This document shows positions 43,574 through 53,113 of a DNA stretch of 64,000 nucleotides, piece by piece (the first letter of the stretch is position 1; every line of letters starts with the position of its first letter). A model generated the notes under the pieces. That model ran no database searches and was not told the DNA's origin. It saw only the letters and a program-made list of their open reading frames with translations. Position numbers and translations under genes: made by a program. This DNA comes from Cellulomonas sp. JZ18 (lineage in GTDB: Bacteria; Actinomycetota; Actinomycetes; Actinomycetales; Cellulomonadaceae), in NCBI RefSeq assembly GCF_009720485.1, contig NZ_CP045245.1, forward strand, positions 2,666,001 through 2,730,000, read 5' to 3'.

Positions 43574-43717
43574 CCGCCACCTCCGTCCGGCGCGCCGGTG
43601 CGGCGGCCCCGCACCGTCCTACCCACCGCCGGCCCCCGGCGCGCGGTGAACGCCCGTTCCCCGCACCCGCTGCGACGAGCGTCACGCGGCCGTCGCGCGG
43701 GTCCGGCGGGGCGCACG

Positions 43718-43723
43718 TACGGT
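43718..43723 (+). promoter_or_regulatory. Candidate -10 for ndh
   Basis: TACGGT lies 38 bases before ATG 43761, followed by a ccccggagg ribosome site. Confidence 0.35.
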
Positions 43724-43760
43724 CGACTCGTCCCGTCCGCCCCCACCCCGGAGGTCCCCC

Positions 43761-45194
43761 ATGAGCCCGTCGCAGCGTCCCCACGACGTCGTGGTCGTCG
43801 GCTCCGGGTTCGGCGGCCTGTTCGCGACGCGTGCGCTCGCGAGCGCACCCGGTGTGCGCGTCACCGTCGTCAGCGGCTCCAACCACCACCTCTTCCAGCC
43901 GCTGCTGTACCAGGTGGCGACGGGCGTGCTGTCGTCGGGCGAGATCGCACCCGCGACGCGCGACGTGCTGCGCCGTCAGCGCAACGCGCGGGTGCTGCTC
44001 GGCGTCGTGGAGGACGTGGACCTCGACGCGCGCGAGGTGGTGCACCGCTCCCCCGCCGGCGTGACGCGCACCCGCTACGACAGCCTCGTGGTGGCGGCGG
44101 GCGCCGGGCAGTCGTACTTCGGGCGGGACGAGTTCGCCGAGCACGCGCCGGGCATGAAGAGCCTCGACGACGCGCTCGAGATCCGCGGGCGCATCTTCGG
44201 CGCGTTCGAGCTGGCGGAGGTGACCCGCGACGAGGCGGCCGTGGAGCGGCTGCTCACGTTCGTCGTCGTCGGGGCCGGTCCGACCGGCGTCGAGATGGCC
44301 GGGCAGGTCGCCGAGCTCGCGCACCGCGTGCTGCCCGGGCAGTTCCGGCACGTCGACCCGCGCCGCACGCGCGTGCTGCTCGTCGACCCGGTCGACCACG
44401 TGCTGCCGGGCTACCCCGAGCGCCTCAGCCGCGCCGCGACGCGTGAGCTCGAGGAGCAGGGCGTGGAGATCTGGACGGGCTGGAAGGTCGTCGACGTCGA
44501 CCAGGAGGGCGTCGAGGTCGAGAACGGCGACGGTGAGCGGCGCAGGCTGCCGTCGTCGTGCAAGATCTGGGCCGCCGGTGTGCAGGGCGCGCCGATCGGG
44601 CGAGTGCTCGCCGAGCGGGCCGGCGTGGAGGCCGACCGCTCCGGACGGGTCCCCGTCGAGCCGGACTGCACGCTGCGGGGGCATCCCGAGGTGTTCGTCA
44701 TCGGCGACCTCATGAAGCTCGACGGGCTGCCGGGCGTGGCGCAGGTCGCCATGCAGAGCGCGGAGCACGCGGCCGAGCAGATCCGCCGACGGGTCGACGG
44801 CCGCCCCACGGGCCGGCCCTTCGAGTACCACGACAAGGGCAGCATGGCGACGGTGTCCCGCTTCTTCGCCGTCGCGACGGTGGGCCGCGTCGAGACCTCC
44901 GGGTTCCCCGCGTGGCTGCTCTGGCTCGGGGTGCACCTGTTCTACCTGGTCGGCTTCAAGAACCGCGTGACCACCCTGCTGCACTGGGCCGTGTCGTTCG
45001 TCGGCCGCGGCCGCGCCGAGCGCGCCGCGACGTGGCAGCAGGTCATCGGCCGCAACGCCCTGCGGCGCGAGGGCGGCACGACCTTCGGGTCCCGCGAGCT
45101 CGCGCCCGGGGCGCGGTCCGGGTCGGGTGCGGACGCAGCCGACGACGAGGCCCGCGTGACCGACCGCGGGGACCAGGACGCACGCGGGACCTGA
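43761..45194 (+). CDS. ndh: Type II NADH dehydrogenase (NDH-2)
   Basis: 477 residues. The FAD-binding Rossmann motif is VVVVGSGFGGLFATRAL at the N-terminus and the NADH-binding one is FVVVGAGPTGVEMAGQVAEL (about 170). The quinone-side sequence is LFQPLLYQVATGVLSSGEIA. A C-terminal amphipathic/hydrophobic segment (LLWLGVHLFYLVGFKNRV) anchors it to the membrane. It passes electrons from NADH to quinone without pumping protons. The tail beyond 440 is disordered and acidic. The ATG 43761 has ccggagg upstream. Confidence 0.95.
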   Translation: MSPSQRPHDVVVVGSGFGGLFATRALASAPGVRVTVVSGSNHHLFQPLLYQVATGVLSSGEIAPATRDVLRRQRNARVLLGVVEDVDLDAREVVHRSPAGVTRTRYDSLVVAAGAGQSYFGRDEFAEHAPGMKSLDDALEIRGRIFGAFELAEVTRDEAAVERLLTFVVVGAGPTGVEMAGQVAELAHRVLPGQFRHVDPRRTRVLLVDPVDHVLPGYPERLSRAATRELEEQGVEIWTGWKVVDVDQEGVEVENGDGERRRLPSSCKIWAAGVQGAPIGRVLAERAGVEADRSGRVPVEPDCTLRGHPEVFVIGDLMKLDGLPGVAQVAMQSAEHAAEQIRRRVDGRPTGRPFEYHDKGSMATVSRFFAVATVGRVETSGFPAWLLWLGVHLFYLVGFKNRVTTLLHWAVSFVGRGRAERAATWQQVIGRNALRREGGTTFGSRELAPGARSGSGADAADDEARVTDRGDQDARGT

Positions 45195-45218
45195 CGCGCC
45201 GACGACCGGGTCGGTCGC

Positions 45219-47174
45219 CTACCAGCCGCCCCCGCCGCCACCGCCGACGCCACCGCCGGAGTAGCCCCCGCCCGAGAAGCCGGACCCGCCCGACGAGCCG
45301 GGCGTCGGCGCGCTGATCGCGTCCGTCGCGACCGTCTGGAACCGGTCCATCGCGCCCGCGAAGCCCGTGCCCCATAAGTAGGGCCCGGTCGTCCACGAGC
45401 CCACGTACCAGTCGGGCTGTGCGACGTCACGGCCCTGCGCGGCGAGGTCCGCGAAGACGCGCGCCCACCGCTCGGCCAGGCCGAACACGATCGCGTACGG
45501 CAGGTAGCGCGAGAACAGGTCCTCGCCCTCCTCGAACCGCAGCTGCTCGGCCTCGGCGGTCGCCAGGTAGCGACGGAACCCGAGGGTCTGCGCGAGCACC
45601 GCCGTGCCGTCGGCGGTGCGCGCCGGCGCCGCGCCGGACAGGGCCAGGACGACGACGCCGACGAGCCCCAGCGCCGCCGGGACGAGCGCGAGCCCCGGCG
45701 CGGACTGGACGCCCGCGGCCATCAGCACGACCACCCCGATGACGCCCACGAGGAGGAGCAGCACGCCCGTGACGCCCCACGCCGTGCGGACCGCCTTCGG
45801 GTTCGCACGGAACCACCCGGCCTCCGTGACGTGCTCGTACAGCAGGTCCTGCACCTTGCCCATGGACGCGGCGAACGTCGTCCTCAGCTCCGACAGGCGC
45901 ACCTCGTCCCGCCCCTGGAACAGCTCGCGCACGAGCAGCGCCTCGAACGGCAGCAGGCCCTCGGTGTCGTGCCGCAGCCGCACGAGCGTCCAGTCGTCGG
46001 CCTTGCGGCCCTCGCGCGCCGGCGGCACCTCCTCGATGCGCAGCCACCCGCGCACGGCGAGGTCGATGATCGTGGCCGTGACGTCCACGGGGTCGGCCTT
46101 CTCGTCCACGAGCGTGCCGACCTCACCCGGCCGCTCCCCCTCCGGCGGCGTGAACCGGACCGTGACGGCGTCGCGCCGGTCGCGGTGCCCGATCGCCGCC
46201 TCCTGCCCCGCGACCGGGCGCAGCCCCGGGGTCAGGCCGAGGTACGCGCGGTCGCGCCCCGTGCGCCGCACCCGGCGCACCGCGAGGGCCGTGCCGAGCG
46301 CCAGCACCCCCGCCGCGGCGGCGCCGCCCGCGCTCGCGGGCCGGACCGGGGCGAACGGGTCGAGCTTCTCGCGCAGGATCGGCTCGGCGCCGGTGAAGGT
46401 GCCGCCGGGCCAGCCCGTCACGGTCGTGAACCGGTCGCCGACGGGCACGACGTCCTGCGTGAACGTCGCGGACGTGCCGTCGGCGGAGGCGGACCCGCAG
46501 GGCGTCGTCGCCCCCTCGGGCCCCGCGAAGCAGGCCGCGCCCTCGACGGCCGCCGGACCCGTGACGGTGACGCGCAGGTCCGACAGCGGCACCTCCCACC
46601 CGCCGCCGATGACGTCCCAGTACAGCTCGTCGCCCGAGTGCTGCGCGTTGGCCGGGTTGAGCCAGCCCCGCACCGTGAACGCCACCCGGTAGGTCTGCAC
46701 GCCCGAGACGTCGTCGACGTCCTCGTCGCCGATGCGCAGCACGAGGGCGGCGCCCTCGTCCTCCCGGTGCAGGTCGGCCGGAGCGCCGGTGGGGCTGGAG
46801 ACGGTGACGTCGGAGTACGCGAAGACGCGGTCGAGCTCGTCGTCGTACGGCACCCGCGTCGGGTAGGTGAGGTACGGCCCGTGCCCCGGGTCGTCGCCGA
46901 AGTCGAAGTCGAGCTCGATCTCGACGCGGACCGCGCCGTCGTCGGCGACGTCCGCACGGGCCTCGTAGCGGGTGATCTCGCGGCCGGACGTGAGGTCGCC
47001 CGGACGGGCGGGCGCCACCGCGCGGGCCGACGACGGGGCGAGCAGGATCACGCCGAGCGCGACGAGGACGACGAGCGCGAGCACCGTGAGGCGTCGCACC
47101 GCCCCGACGACCGCGCGGACGTCGTCGTCCGGCACGGGCGCGTCCGGACCGCCGGCCGCGTCCCCGCGCCTCAC
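45219..47174 (-). CDS. DUF2207 family membrane protein
   Basis: 651 residues. A leading hydrophobic segment (about 25-48, [17 protein letters not shown]) works as signal or anchor. A large extracytoplasmic DUF2207 domain (about 60-270) follows, then a membrane helix at about 280-300 and a cytoplasmic region. Two more helices are at about 490-545 ([37 protein letters not shown]). The C-terminus is a Gly/Ser-rich tail ([18 protein letters not shown]). Family function is unknown. GTG 47174 overlaps the smpB stop (GTGA). Confidence 0.88.
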   Translation of the reverse strand: MRRGDAAGGPDAPVPDDDVRAVVGAVRRLTVLALVVLVALGVILLAPSSARAVAPARPGDLTSGREITRYEARADVADDGAVRVEIELDFDFGDDPGHGPYLTYPTRVPYDDELDRVFAYSDVTVSSPTGAPADLHREDEGAALVLRIGDEDVDDVSGVQTYRVAFTVRGWLNPANAQHSGDELYWDVIGGGWEVPLSDLRVTVTGPAAVEGAACFAGPEGATTPCGSASADGTSATFTQDVVPVGDRFTTVTGWPGGTFTGAEPILREKLDPFAPVRPASAGGAAAAGVLALGTALAVRRVRRTGRDRAYLGLTPGLRPVAGQEAAIGHRDRRDAVTVRFTPPEGERPGEVGTLVDEKADPVDVTATIIDLAVRGWLRIEEVPPAREGRKADDWTLVRLRHDTEGLLPFEALLVRELFQGRDEVRLSELRTTFAASMGKVQDLLYEHVTEAGWFRANPKAVRTAWGVTGVLLLLVGVIGVVVLMAAGVQSAPGLALVPAALGLVGVVVLALSGAAPARTADGTAVLAQTLGFRRYLATAEAEQLRFEEGEDLFSRYLPYAIVFGLAERWARVFADLAAQGRDVAQPDWYVGSWTTGPYLWGTGFAGAMDRFQTVATDAISAPTPGSSGGSGFSGGGYSGGGVGGGGGGGW

Positions 47175-47646
47175 CGGTCGCGCTTCTCGCGCATGGCGCG
47201 CTGCGCCTCCAGGTTGTCCTGGCGCTCGCGCAGCGCCTGGCGCTTGTCGTACTCGCGCTTGCCCCGCGCCAGCGCGATCTCGATCTTCGCCCGCCCGTCG
47301 AGGAAGTAGAGCGCGAGCGGGACGATCGTCTGCCCCTTCTCGCGGGTCCGCGCCTCCAGGCGGTCGATCTCCTGGCGGTGCAGCAGCAGCTTGCGCTTGC
47401 GGCGCGGCGCGTGGTTGGTCCACGTGCCCTGCGAGTACTCGGGATGTGCACGCCGTGCAGCCACGCCTCGCCGCCGTCGACCTCCACCCACCCGTCGATG
47501 AGCGAGGCACGCCCGGCGCGCAGCGCCTTCACCTCGGTGCCGGACAGCACCATGCCCGCCTCGAGGACGTCCTCGATGACGTAGTCGTGCCGGGCCTTGC
47601 GGTTGGCCGCGACCATGGTGCGCCCGGTCGTCGTCGCCTTGGCCAC
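47171..47646 (-). CDS. smpB: SsrA-binding protein SmpB, one base missing
   Basis: SmpB binds tmRNA and brings it to stalled ribosomes. The N-terminus ([21 protein letters not shown], then GTEVKALR) and the C-terminus ([39 protein letters not shown]) are both typical but lie in different frames. The shift is at 47441-47443, where a GGG run should be GGGG (HGVHIP then EYSQG). With the base restored the length is 158 residues, the family norm. The basic C-terminal tail is retained. Start GTG 47646. Most likely a sequence error, since tmRNA is intact at 34662. Confidence 0.93.
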
Positions 47647-47746
47647 GGCTCGGTCCTCCTGGTGCTCGCTGTGCTGGGGTGCCGCACGAGCCTACCCGCG
47701 CCTGTCCGACGCGCCCCAGGTGATTGCCCAGGGCGAACGGCGTCCG

Positions 47747-49201
47747 TCAGAGGCCGAGGTACGGCGCCGGGTCGCGCGTCGCGCCGTCGATGTACACCTC
47801 GAAGTGGAGGTGGCACGCGGCGGACGTCCCCGTGTTGCCCGCGTAGCCGAGCAGCTGACCCGCCTGCACGCTCTGCCCGGCGCCGACGCGGAACGAGGAC
47901 ATGTGGTTGTAGCTCGACATCAGGGACGAGCCGTTGACCCAGCCGTGGTCGATCATCACCTGGTTGCCGTAGCCGCTGCGGAAGCGGGTCCACTGCACGG
48001 TGCCCGCCCGCCCGGCGTACACGGGCTCGCCGCACCGGTCACGCAGGTCGATGCCGGCGTGCATGCGGTAGTAGCCCAGCACCGGGTGCAGGCGCATGCC
48101 GTACTTCGACGTCACGTACATCGGGTTGTGCGCGGTCGGGTTCGCGAACAGCGCGCCGGGCTTCGCACCGCCGGGCGGGGCGCTCGTCCCGCCGCCACCG
48201 CCACCGCCGCCACCGCCGCCCCCGGTGCTCGGCTTCTGCCCGGCCGCGGCCCGCGCCGCCTCCTCGGCGGCGCGCTGCTGACGCTGCTGCTCGATGATCT
48301 GCGCGAGCTCCGACGCCACGGCCTGCCGCTCGGCGTCGACGGCCGCCGCCTGCGCGGCCGCCTCGGCCTTCTGCGCCTCGATCGACGCCTTCTTCGCCTG
48401 CTGCTCGGCGAGCAGCCGCTCGACCTCGACCTTCGCGGCCTCGGCCGCGGCCTGCGCCTGCTCGGCCTCGACGAGCTTCTGGTCGGCCGCGGCCTTGATC
48501 TCGGCGACCTTGTCGCGCACGGCGGCCTGACGGGCCTGCGCGTTCTTGTTCTTGGCGACGATCTCCTGCAGCTCGTCGAGCACCTGCGCCTGCGTGCGCA
48601 TCGCCGTCGACACCATGCCGTACCGCTGGACGAAGTCCTGCGAGCTCTCGGCGTCGAGCATGACGCTCATGCCGGATACGTCCCGCCCGCCCTTGTAGGC
48701 CTCGCGCGCCATCTGCCCGATGGCGGCGCGGATCTCGTCCTCGCGGGCGTCGTCCACGACGATCTGCTCGGCGATCGCCGTCTCCTCGTCCTCGGCCGCG
48801 GCCAGCCGGGCGGCCTGCAGGTCCGCCTCGCGCTGGGCGGCCTTCGCGGCGGCGACGGCCGCGTCGAGGGCCGCCTGCGCCTGCGGCAGCTGCGCCTCGA
48901 CGGCCGCGAGCTCCGCGACGGCCGTCGCCAGTGCGCCGTCGAGCTCCTCCATCGCCGCGGCGAGGTCGGCGGCGCGCTGGTCGGCGGCGGCGCGGCGCTG
49001 CTCGGCGGCCGCGCGGCGGTTCGACAGGTCGTCCGCGACGGCGGGGCCGGCGACCCCCAGCAGCGCCGGGAGCGCGACGGCCGCCGCGGCCAGGAAGGCG
49101 ACCAGCGCACCCCCGGGACCGCGCCCCCGCAGGGCGGAGCGCATCGGGTGCGGCGCCGGGGCGTCGGCGGGTCGCGGGGTCCGGTCGTGGCGTCGTCGCA
49201 T
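47747..49201 (-). CDS. M23 family peptidoglycan hydrolase with coiled coil, FtsEX-linked
   Basis: 484 residues. A positively charged N-terminus and hydrophobic segment (about 30-56) form a signal peptide. A long coiled coil (about 58-320, Ala/Gln/Glu heptads) follows, then a 12-residue Gly linker and the M23 (LytM) domain (about 350-484). Its metal ligands are present in MHAGIDLRD and HLHFEV, so it should be active. The architecture is that of EnvC. It begins 2 bases after the ftsX stop. FtsEX is the known activator of such hydrolases during division, so this is its likely partner. Confidence 0.92.
   Translation of the reverse strand: MRRRHDRTPRPADAPAPHPMRSALRGRGPGGALVAFLAAAAVALPALLGVAGPAVADDLSNRRAAAEQRRAAADQRAADLAAAMEELDGALATAVAELAAVEAQLPQAQAALDAAVAAAKAAQREADLQAARLAAAEDEETAIAEQIVVDDAREDEIRAAIGQMAREAYKGGRDVSGMSVMLDAESSQDFVQRYGMVSTAMRTQAQVLDELQEIVAKNKNAQARQAAVRDKVAEIKAAADQKLVEAEQAQAAAEAAKVEVERLLAEQQAKKASIEAQKAEAAAQAAAVDAERQAVASELAQIIEQQRQQRAAEEAARAAAGQKPSTGGGGGGGGGGGGTSAPPGGAKPGALFANPTAHNPMYVTSKYGMRLHPVLGYYRMHAGIDLRDRCGEPVYAGRAGTVQWTRFRSGYGNQVMIDHGWVNGSSLMSSYNHMSSFRVGAGQSVQAGQLLGYAGNTGTSAACHLHFEVYIDGATRDPAPYLGL
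48190..48223 (-). repeat. Poly-glycine codon tract (12 Gly)
   Basis: Alternating ggc and ggt codons encode 12 consecutive glycines between the coiled coil and the M23 domain of the hydrolase. It is a flexible linker and a site prone to length variation. Confidence 0.85.
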
Positions 49202-49202
49202 G

Positions 49203-50116
49203 TCAGACCTTCGTGTAGCGGCTCAGGGTGACGAGGGACGAGATCGCGGCGAGCACGATCGCGACCACGAGCAGGAGCGGGGCGATGGCCAGCACGTCGG
49301 CGGTGCTCACGTACGGCACCCACGTGACGGACTGCCCGAGCCAGTCGGTGACGAGGTACTCGACCCCGAACCACAGCCCGGTGACCGCCAGCGCGGCGCC
49401 GATCGTCGCCGCGATCGCGCCCTCGAGCATGAACGGCAGCTGGATGAACAGCGTCGACGCGCCCACGAGGCGCATGATGCCGGTCTCGCGGCGCCGGCTC
49501 AGTGCCGACAGCCGGATCGTGGTCGTGATGAGCAGGACCGCCGCGAGCAGCATGATCGCCGCGATGCCGCCCGCCGCCCACGTCGCGCGGTCCAGCACGA
49601 GGAACAGGTTGTCGAACAGCCGTCGCTGGTCCTCGACGTCCTCGACACCGGGTCTGCCCGACACGACGTCCGCGACCACCTGGTACTGCTCGGGTCCGTG
49701 AGCTTGATGCGGTACGAGGCGTTCATGTCGTCCACCGTCGCGGCCGACGCCCAGAACTGGTCGCCGAACTGCCGCTGGAACGACTCGTACGCCTCCTCCT
49801 TGGTCTCGGTGTAGATCTCCTCGATGTACGGCGCGACCTCGGGCGCCTCGAGCGCGCCGAGGATGTCCTGGCGCTGCTCCTCGGTGACCTCGCCGGCAGC
49901 GCACGTGCGCTCGGCGGAGTTGGCCGGGCAGAGGAAGACGGAGACCTCGACCTTGTCGTACCAGTCGTCCTTCATCTTCCCGATCTGCGTCTGCAGCAGG
50001 GCCGCGGCGCCGAGGAAGGTGAGGCAGACGAACGTGACGAGGACGACCGAGACCGTCATCGACAGGTTGCGGCGCAGGCCGATGCCGATCTCGGAGAGGA
50101 TGAACTGGAGGCGCAC
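49203..50116 (-). CDS. ftsX: Cell-division protein FtsX, one base missing
   Basis: Membrane subunit of the FtsEX ABC-type regulator of cell-wall hydrolases. The N-terminal cytoplasmic arm and helix (QFILSEIGIGLRRNLSMTV, VVLVTFVCLTFLGAAALL) and the large extracellular domain lie in one frame. The last three helices (GIAAIMLLAAVLLITTTIRL, AIAATIGAALAVTGLWFGVE and VLAIAPLLLVVAIVLAAIS) lie in another. The shift is at 49692-49694: GGG should be GGGG (IKLTDP then EQYQVV). Restored length is 304 residues. Start GTG 50116. Confidence 0.94.
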
Positions 50117-50127
50117 GGTCGATCCCC

Positions 50128-50816
50128 TCAGCGGTCCGAGCCGTACACGCCGCGCGACTGGTCACGGACGAGCTCGCCCGTGCTCAGCTCGACGACGCGC
50201 TTGCGCATCTGGTCGACGATCTCGTCGTCGTGCGTCGCCATGACCACGGTGGTGCCGGTGCGGTTGATGCGGTCGAGCAGGCGCATGATCCCCAGGGAGG
50301 TGGTCGGGTCGAGGTTGCCGGTCGGCTCGTCCGCCAGCAGGATCGACGGCCGGTTGACGAACGCGCGGGCGATCGCGACGCGCTGCTGCTCACCGCCGGA
50401 CAGCTCGTGCGGGCGGCGCTTCTCCTTGCCGGCGAGGCCGACCATGTCGAGCACGTCGGGCACCGTGGTGAGGATGTGGTGGCGCGGCTTGCCGATGACC
50501 TGCAGCGCGAACGCGACGTTCTCGAAGACCGTCTTGTTGGGCAGCAGGCGGAAGTCCTGGAACACCGCGCCGATCTGCCGGCGCATGTGCGGCACCTTCC
50601 AGCTCGACAGCGACCCGAGCTCCTTGCCGGCGACGAACACCCGGCCGGCGGACGCCCGCTCCTCGCGGAGCACGAGCCGCAGGAACGTGGACTTGCCGGA
50701 GCCGGAGGCCCCGACGAGGAACACGAACTCCCCGCGCTCGACGTCGAGCGACACCCGGTCGAGCGCGGGCGGGCACCCCGGGCGTAGACCTTCGTCACGT
50801 TCTCGAACCGGATCAC
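50128..50816 (-). CDS. ftsE: Cell-division ATP-binding protein FtsE, one base missing
   Basis: ABC ATPase of FtsEX, 229 residues when corrected. The N-terminal 13 residues ([14 protein letters not shown]) are in one frame and the rest in another. A GGG run at 50767-50769 should be GGGG so that ARGARP continues [13 protein letters not shown]. The remaining motifs are complete: Walker [11 protein letters not shown]-loop FQDF, signature LSGGEQQR, Walker B ILLADEP, H-loop THD. The start is GTG 50816. It ends 11 bases before ftsX begins, as in most actinobacteria. Confidence 0.94.
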
Positions 50817-51003
50817 GGCGCGGACCTCGTCTGTCGTCGGGCTCGTCGCGGGCGCGGCGGGCCACCCGCGGACTCACGGGCACCGTCGAGGGTAGGAAGC
50901 GCCGAGCGGCCCCCGGGGCAGGACACGCCGCCGCGCTCCCTGTGAATCGGTACGCCCGAGCGGGTGATGCCCGGCTCGTCCCGGAACGTCCGGGGACGGC
51001 GGC

Positions 51004-52124
51004 TCAGGCGTCGGCCGGTGCCACCTGCTGTGCGCGGCGCCAGCGGATGCCGGCCTCGATGAAGTCGTCGATGTCCCCGTCGAACACCGCGGCCGGGTTG
51101 CCGACCTCGTGCTCGGTGCGCAGGTCCTTGACCATCTGGTACGGCTGCAGCACGTACGAGCGCATCTGGTCGCCCCAGCTCGCCTTGATGTCGCCCGCGA
51201 GCTCCTTCTTGGCGGCGCGCTCCTCCTCCTGGCGCTGCAGGAGCAGGCGGGACTGCAGGACGCGCAGGGCCGCGGCGCGGTTCTGGATCTGCGACTTCTC
51301 GTTCTGCATCGACACGACGATGCCGGTGGGGATGTGCGTCATGCGGACCGCGGAGTCGGTCGTGTTGACGGACTGCCCGCCGGGCCCGGACGAGCGGAAC
51401 ACGTCGACCTTGATCTCCGACTCGGGATCTCGATGTGGTCGGTCTGCTCGATGAGCGGGATGACCTCGACCGCGGCGAACGACGTCTGCCGGCGGCCCTG
51501 GTTGTCGAACGGCGAGATGCGCACGAGGCGGTGCGTGCCGGCCTCGACGGACAGGTGCCCGAACGCGTACGGCGCCTTGACCTCGAACGTCGCGGACTTC
51601 AGGCCCGCCTCCTCCGCGTAGGAGGTGTCGAGCACCGACGTCGGGTAGCCGTGCCGCTCGGCCCAGCGCAGGTACATGCGCAGGAGCATCTCCGCGAAGT
51701 CGGCGGCGTCGACGCCGCCGGCGCCGGCGCGGATCGTCACGACGGCGTCGCGGATGTCGTACTCCCCTGCGAGCAGCGTGCGCACCTCGAGCTCGCCGAG
51801 GTCCTTGCGGATGCCGACGAGCTCGGCCTCGGCCTCCGCGAGGGTGTCGGCGTCGTCCTCCTCGGCCGCCATCTCGACGAGCGTCTCGAGGTCGTCGATG
51901 CGCCCGCCGAGCTTGGTGACCCGGTCGAGCTCGGACTGCGCGGACGACAGGGCGCTCGTCACCTTCTGCGCCGCCTCGGGGTCGTCCCACAGGTCGGGGG
52001 CGGACGCCTGCTCGGAGAGCTCGGCGATCTTCGCCCGCAGCGCGGCGGGGTCGCTCACCGACTGGATGGACTCCAGGGTGCTGCGCAGCTCGCGGATCTC
52101 GGCGGGGAAGTCGGTGGTGGCCAC
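51004..52124 (-). CDS. prfB: Peptide chain release factor 2, one base missing
   Basis: RF2 ends translation at UGA and UAA. The N-terminus starts [19 protein letters not shown] (GTG 52124). The stop-codon tripeptide SPF (RISPFDNQG) is present in the first frame and the catalytic GGQ (SGPGGQSVN) in the second. The shift is at 51424-51426, where GGG should be GGGG (DHIEIP then ESEIKVDV). Corrected length is 373. The known programmed frameshift of prfB occurs near codon 26 at CUU UGA. This one lies near codon 234 without that signal, so it is not programmed. Confidence 0.94.
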
Positions 52125-52185
52125 GACCGTCCAGGGTACCCGCTGGAGGCAACGGGACCGGGCCGGGGCCGCGGCGGGAGGGCCC

Positions 52186-52563
52186 TCAGGCGAGGCGGGC
52201 GGCGCCGAGGGCGCCCACCACCAGGGCCACGGGCACGGCGGCGACGACGACCGCGGCGGTCCCCCGGCCACGCTCGCTCTCGACCCGGCGGGCCCGCAGG
52301 CCGAGCACCACGGCGACGAGGACGAGCGCGAGCCAGACGCCGGCCAGCACGACGCCGAGCGCGCTCGTCGGCGGGCGCTCGGGTGCGAGCGCGGCGGCGA
52401 TGCCCGCGGCGACGGCGGCGACGGTCGCCACGAACGCGAGCACGGAGGCCGCCGCGACGACCAGCGCCCAGGTGGCGGTGCGCGAGCGGGGCGGGCGCAC
52501 CGGCCCGCGGGCTCCCGGGCGGTCGGGGACGGGCGCGGGGCCGTCGGGGGATGGCTCGGTCAT
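52186..52563 (-). CDS. Small hypothetical membrane protein, 125 residues
   Basis: Not recognised. A Pro-rich polar N-terminus (about 1-28) is followed by three hydrophobic segments (about 32-53, 60-85, 98-122: [58 protein letters not shown]). A short basic loop ([11 protein letters not shown]) separates the last two. It starts at ATG 52563, about 60 bases from the prfB start, and is possibly in the same transcript. Confidence 0.7.
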   Translation of the reverse strand: MTEPSPDGPAPVPDRPGARGPVRPPRSRTATWALVVAAASVLAFVATVAAVAAGIAAALAPERPPTSALGVVLAGVWLALVLVAVVLGLRARRVESERGRGTAAVVVAAVPVALVVGALGAARLA

Positions 52564-52645
52564 CGGAGCAGCGTGGCAGACGCGCCGCCCGGGGGCGGCG
52601 ACCGCTGACGCACCGCGAGCACTTGACCGGTCCAGAGAACGGGTG

Positions 52646-52679
52646 GCACTGTAGCGGTACAGGCACTGGAGCGGTACAG
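52646..52679. promoter_or_regulatory. Tandem 17-bp repeat with inverted core CTGTA-N4-TACAG
   Basis: Two adjacent 17-base copies, 52646-52662 and 52663-52679, differ at one base (GCACTG[T/G]AGCGGTACAG). The first contains a palindrome CTGTAGCGGTACAG. They lie 22 bases before the ribosome site and start of the small basic protein at 52701, where an operator would sit. The protein that binds them is unknown. Confidence 0.6.
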
Positions 52680-52700
52680 AGCGGAACGAAGGTGAGCGAC

Positions 52701-52979
52701 ATGGAGACGATGGGACTCGGCGTCCTGGGCGTGCGGCTGTCACGCCTGCAGTCCGAGAGCGCGGAGCCGTGGGCCCCCCAGGTGGACGAGACGGCGCACG
52801 AGCGTCGCGTCGCGCAGCGGGCCGCCCGACGCGCCGAGCGCGTGGCCCGGGCCGGGCACGCGCCGGTGCGGGTCGCCGCGCCGCGGCGGGTGGCGGCGCA
52901 CGCGCTGCACCGGCTCGCCGACACCCTGGCCCCGGCCGAGCCGCACGGGCGCGGGCACGTCGGTCAGCCGGTGCGCTGA
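52701..52979 (+). CDS. Small basic hypothetical protein, 92 residues
   Basis: Not recognised. It begins METMGLGVLGVRLSRLQSES and becomes strongly basic and Ala/Arg-rich (RRVAQRAARRAERVARAGHA, PRRVAAHALHRLADTLA), with helical potential. ATG 52701 is preceded by aaggtgag at good spacing; GTG 52692 is an in-frame alternative. It has a repeat-containing upstream region of its own. Whether it binds nucleic acid or a partner protein is unknown. Confidence 0.62.
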   Translation: METMGLGVLGVRLSRLQSESAEPWAPQVDETAHERRVAQRAARRAERVARAGHAPVRVAAPRRVAAHALHRLADTLAPAEPHGRGHVGQPVR

Positions 52980-53068
52980 TGCGCACCCCGGGCGTGACGG
53001 GGGCGGACCGCGACGCCACGGTCCGCCCCTCACCCACGCGGCCGCGGCTCGGCGCGAGCGCGGCGACC

Positions 53069-53074
53069 TACCCT
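53069..53074 (+). promoter_or_regulatory. Candidate -10 upstream of the LacI regulator
   Basis: TACCCT lies 7 bases before ATG 53082, the first codon of an 11-codon frame (MTYRTGVSWAA) whose TGA overlaps the LacI GTG at 53114. This would make a leaderless uORF coupled to the regulator. Confidence 0.3.
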
Positions 53075-53113
53075 GGTGCGCATGACGTACCGGACGGGGG
53101 TCTCGTGGGCCGC

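Noticed and set aside
51004..52124. prfB frameshift as the known programmed +1 shift
   Set aside because: The programmed site is near codon 26 with CUU UGA and an upstream ribosome-like signal. This shift is near codon 234 within a G run and matches the other single-base losses.
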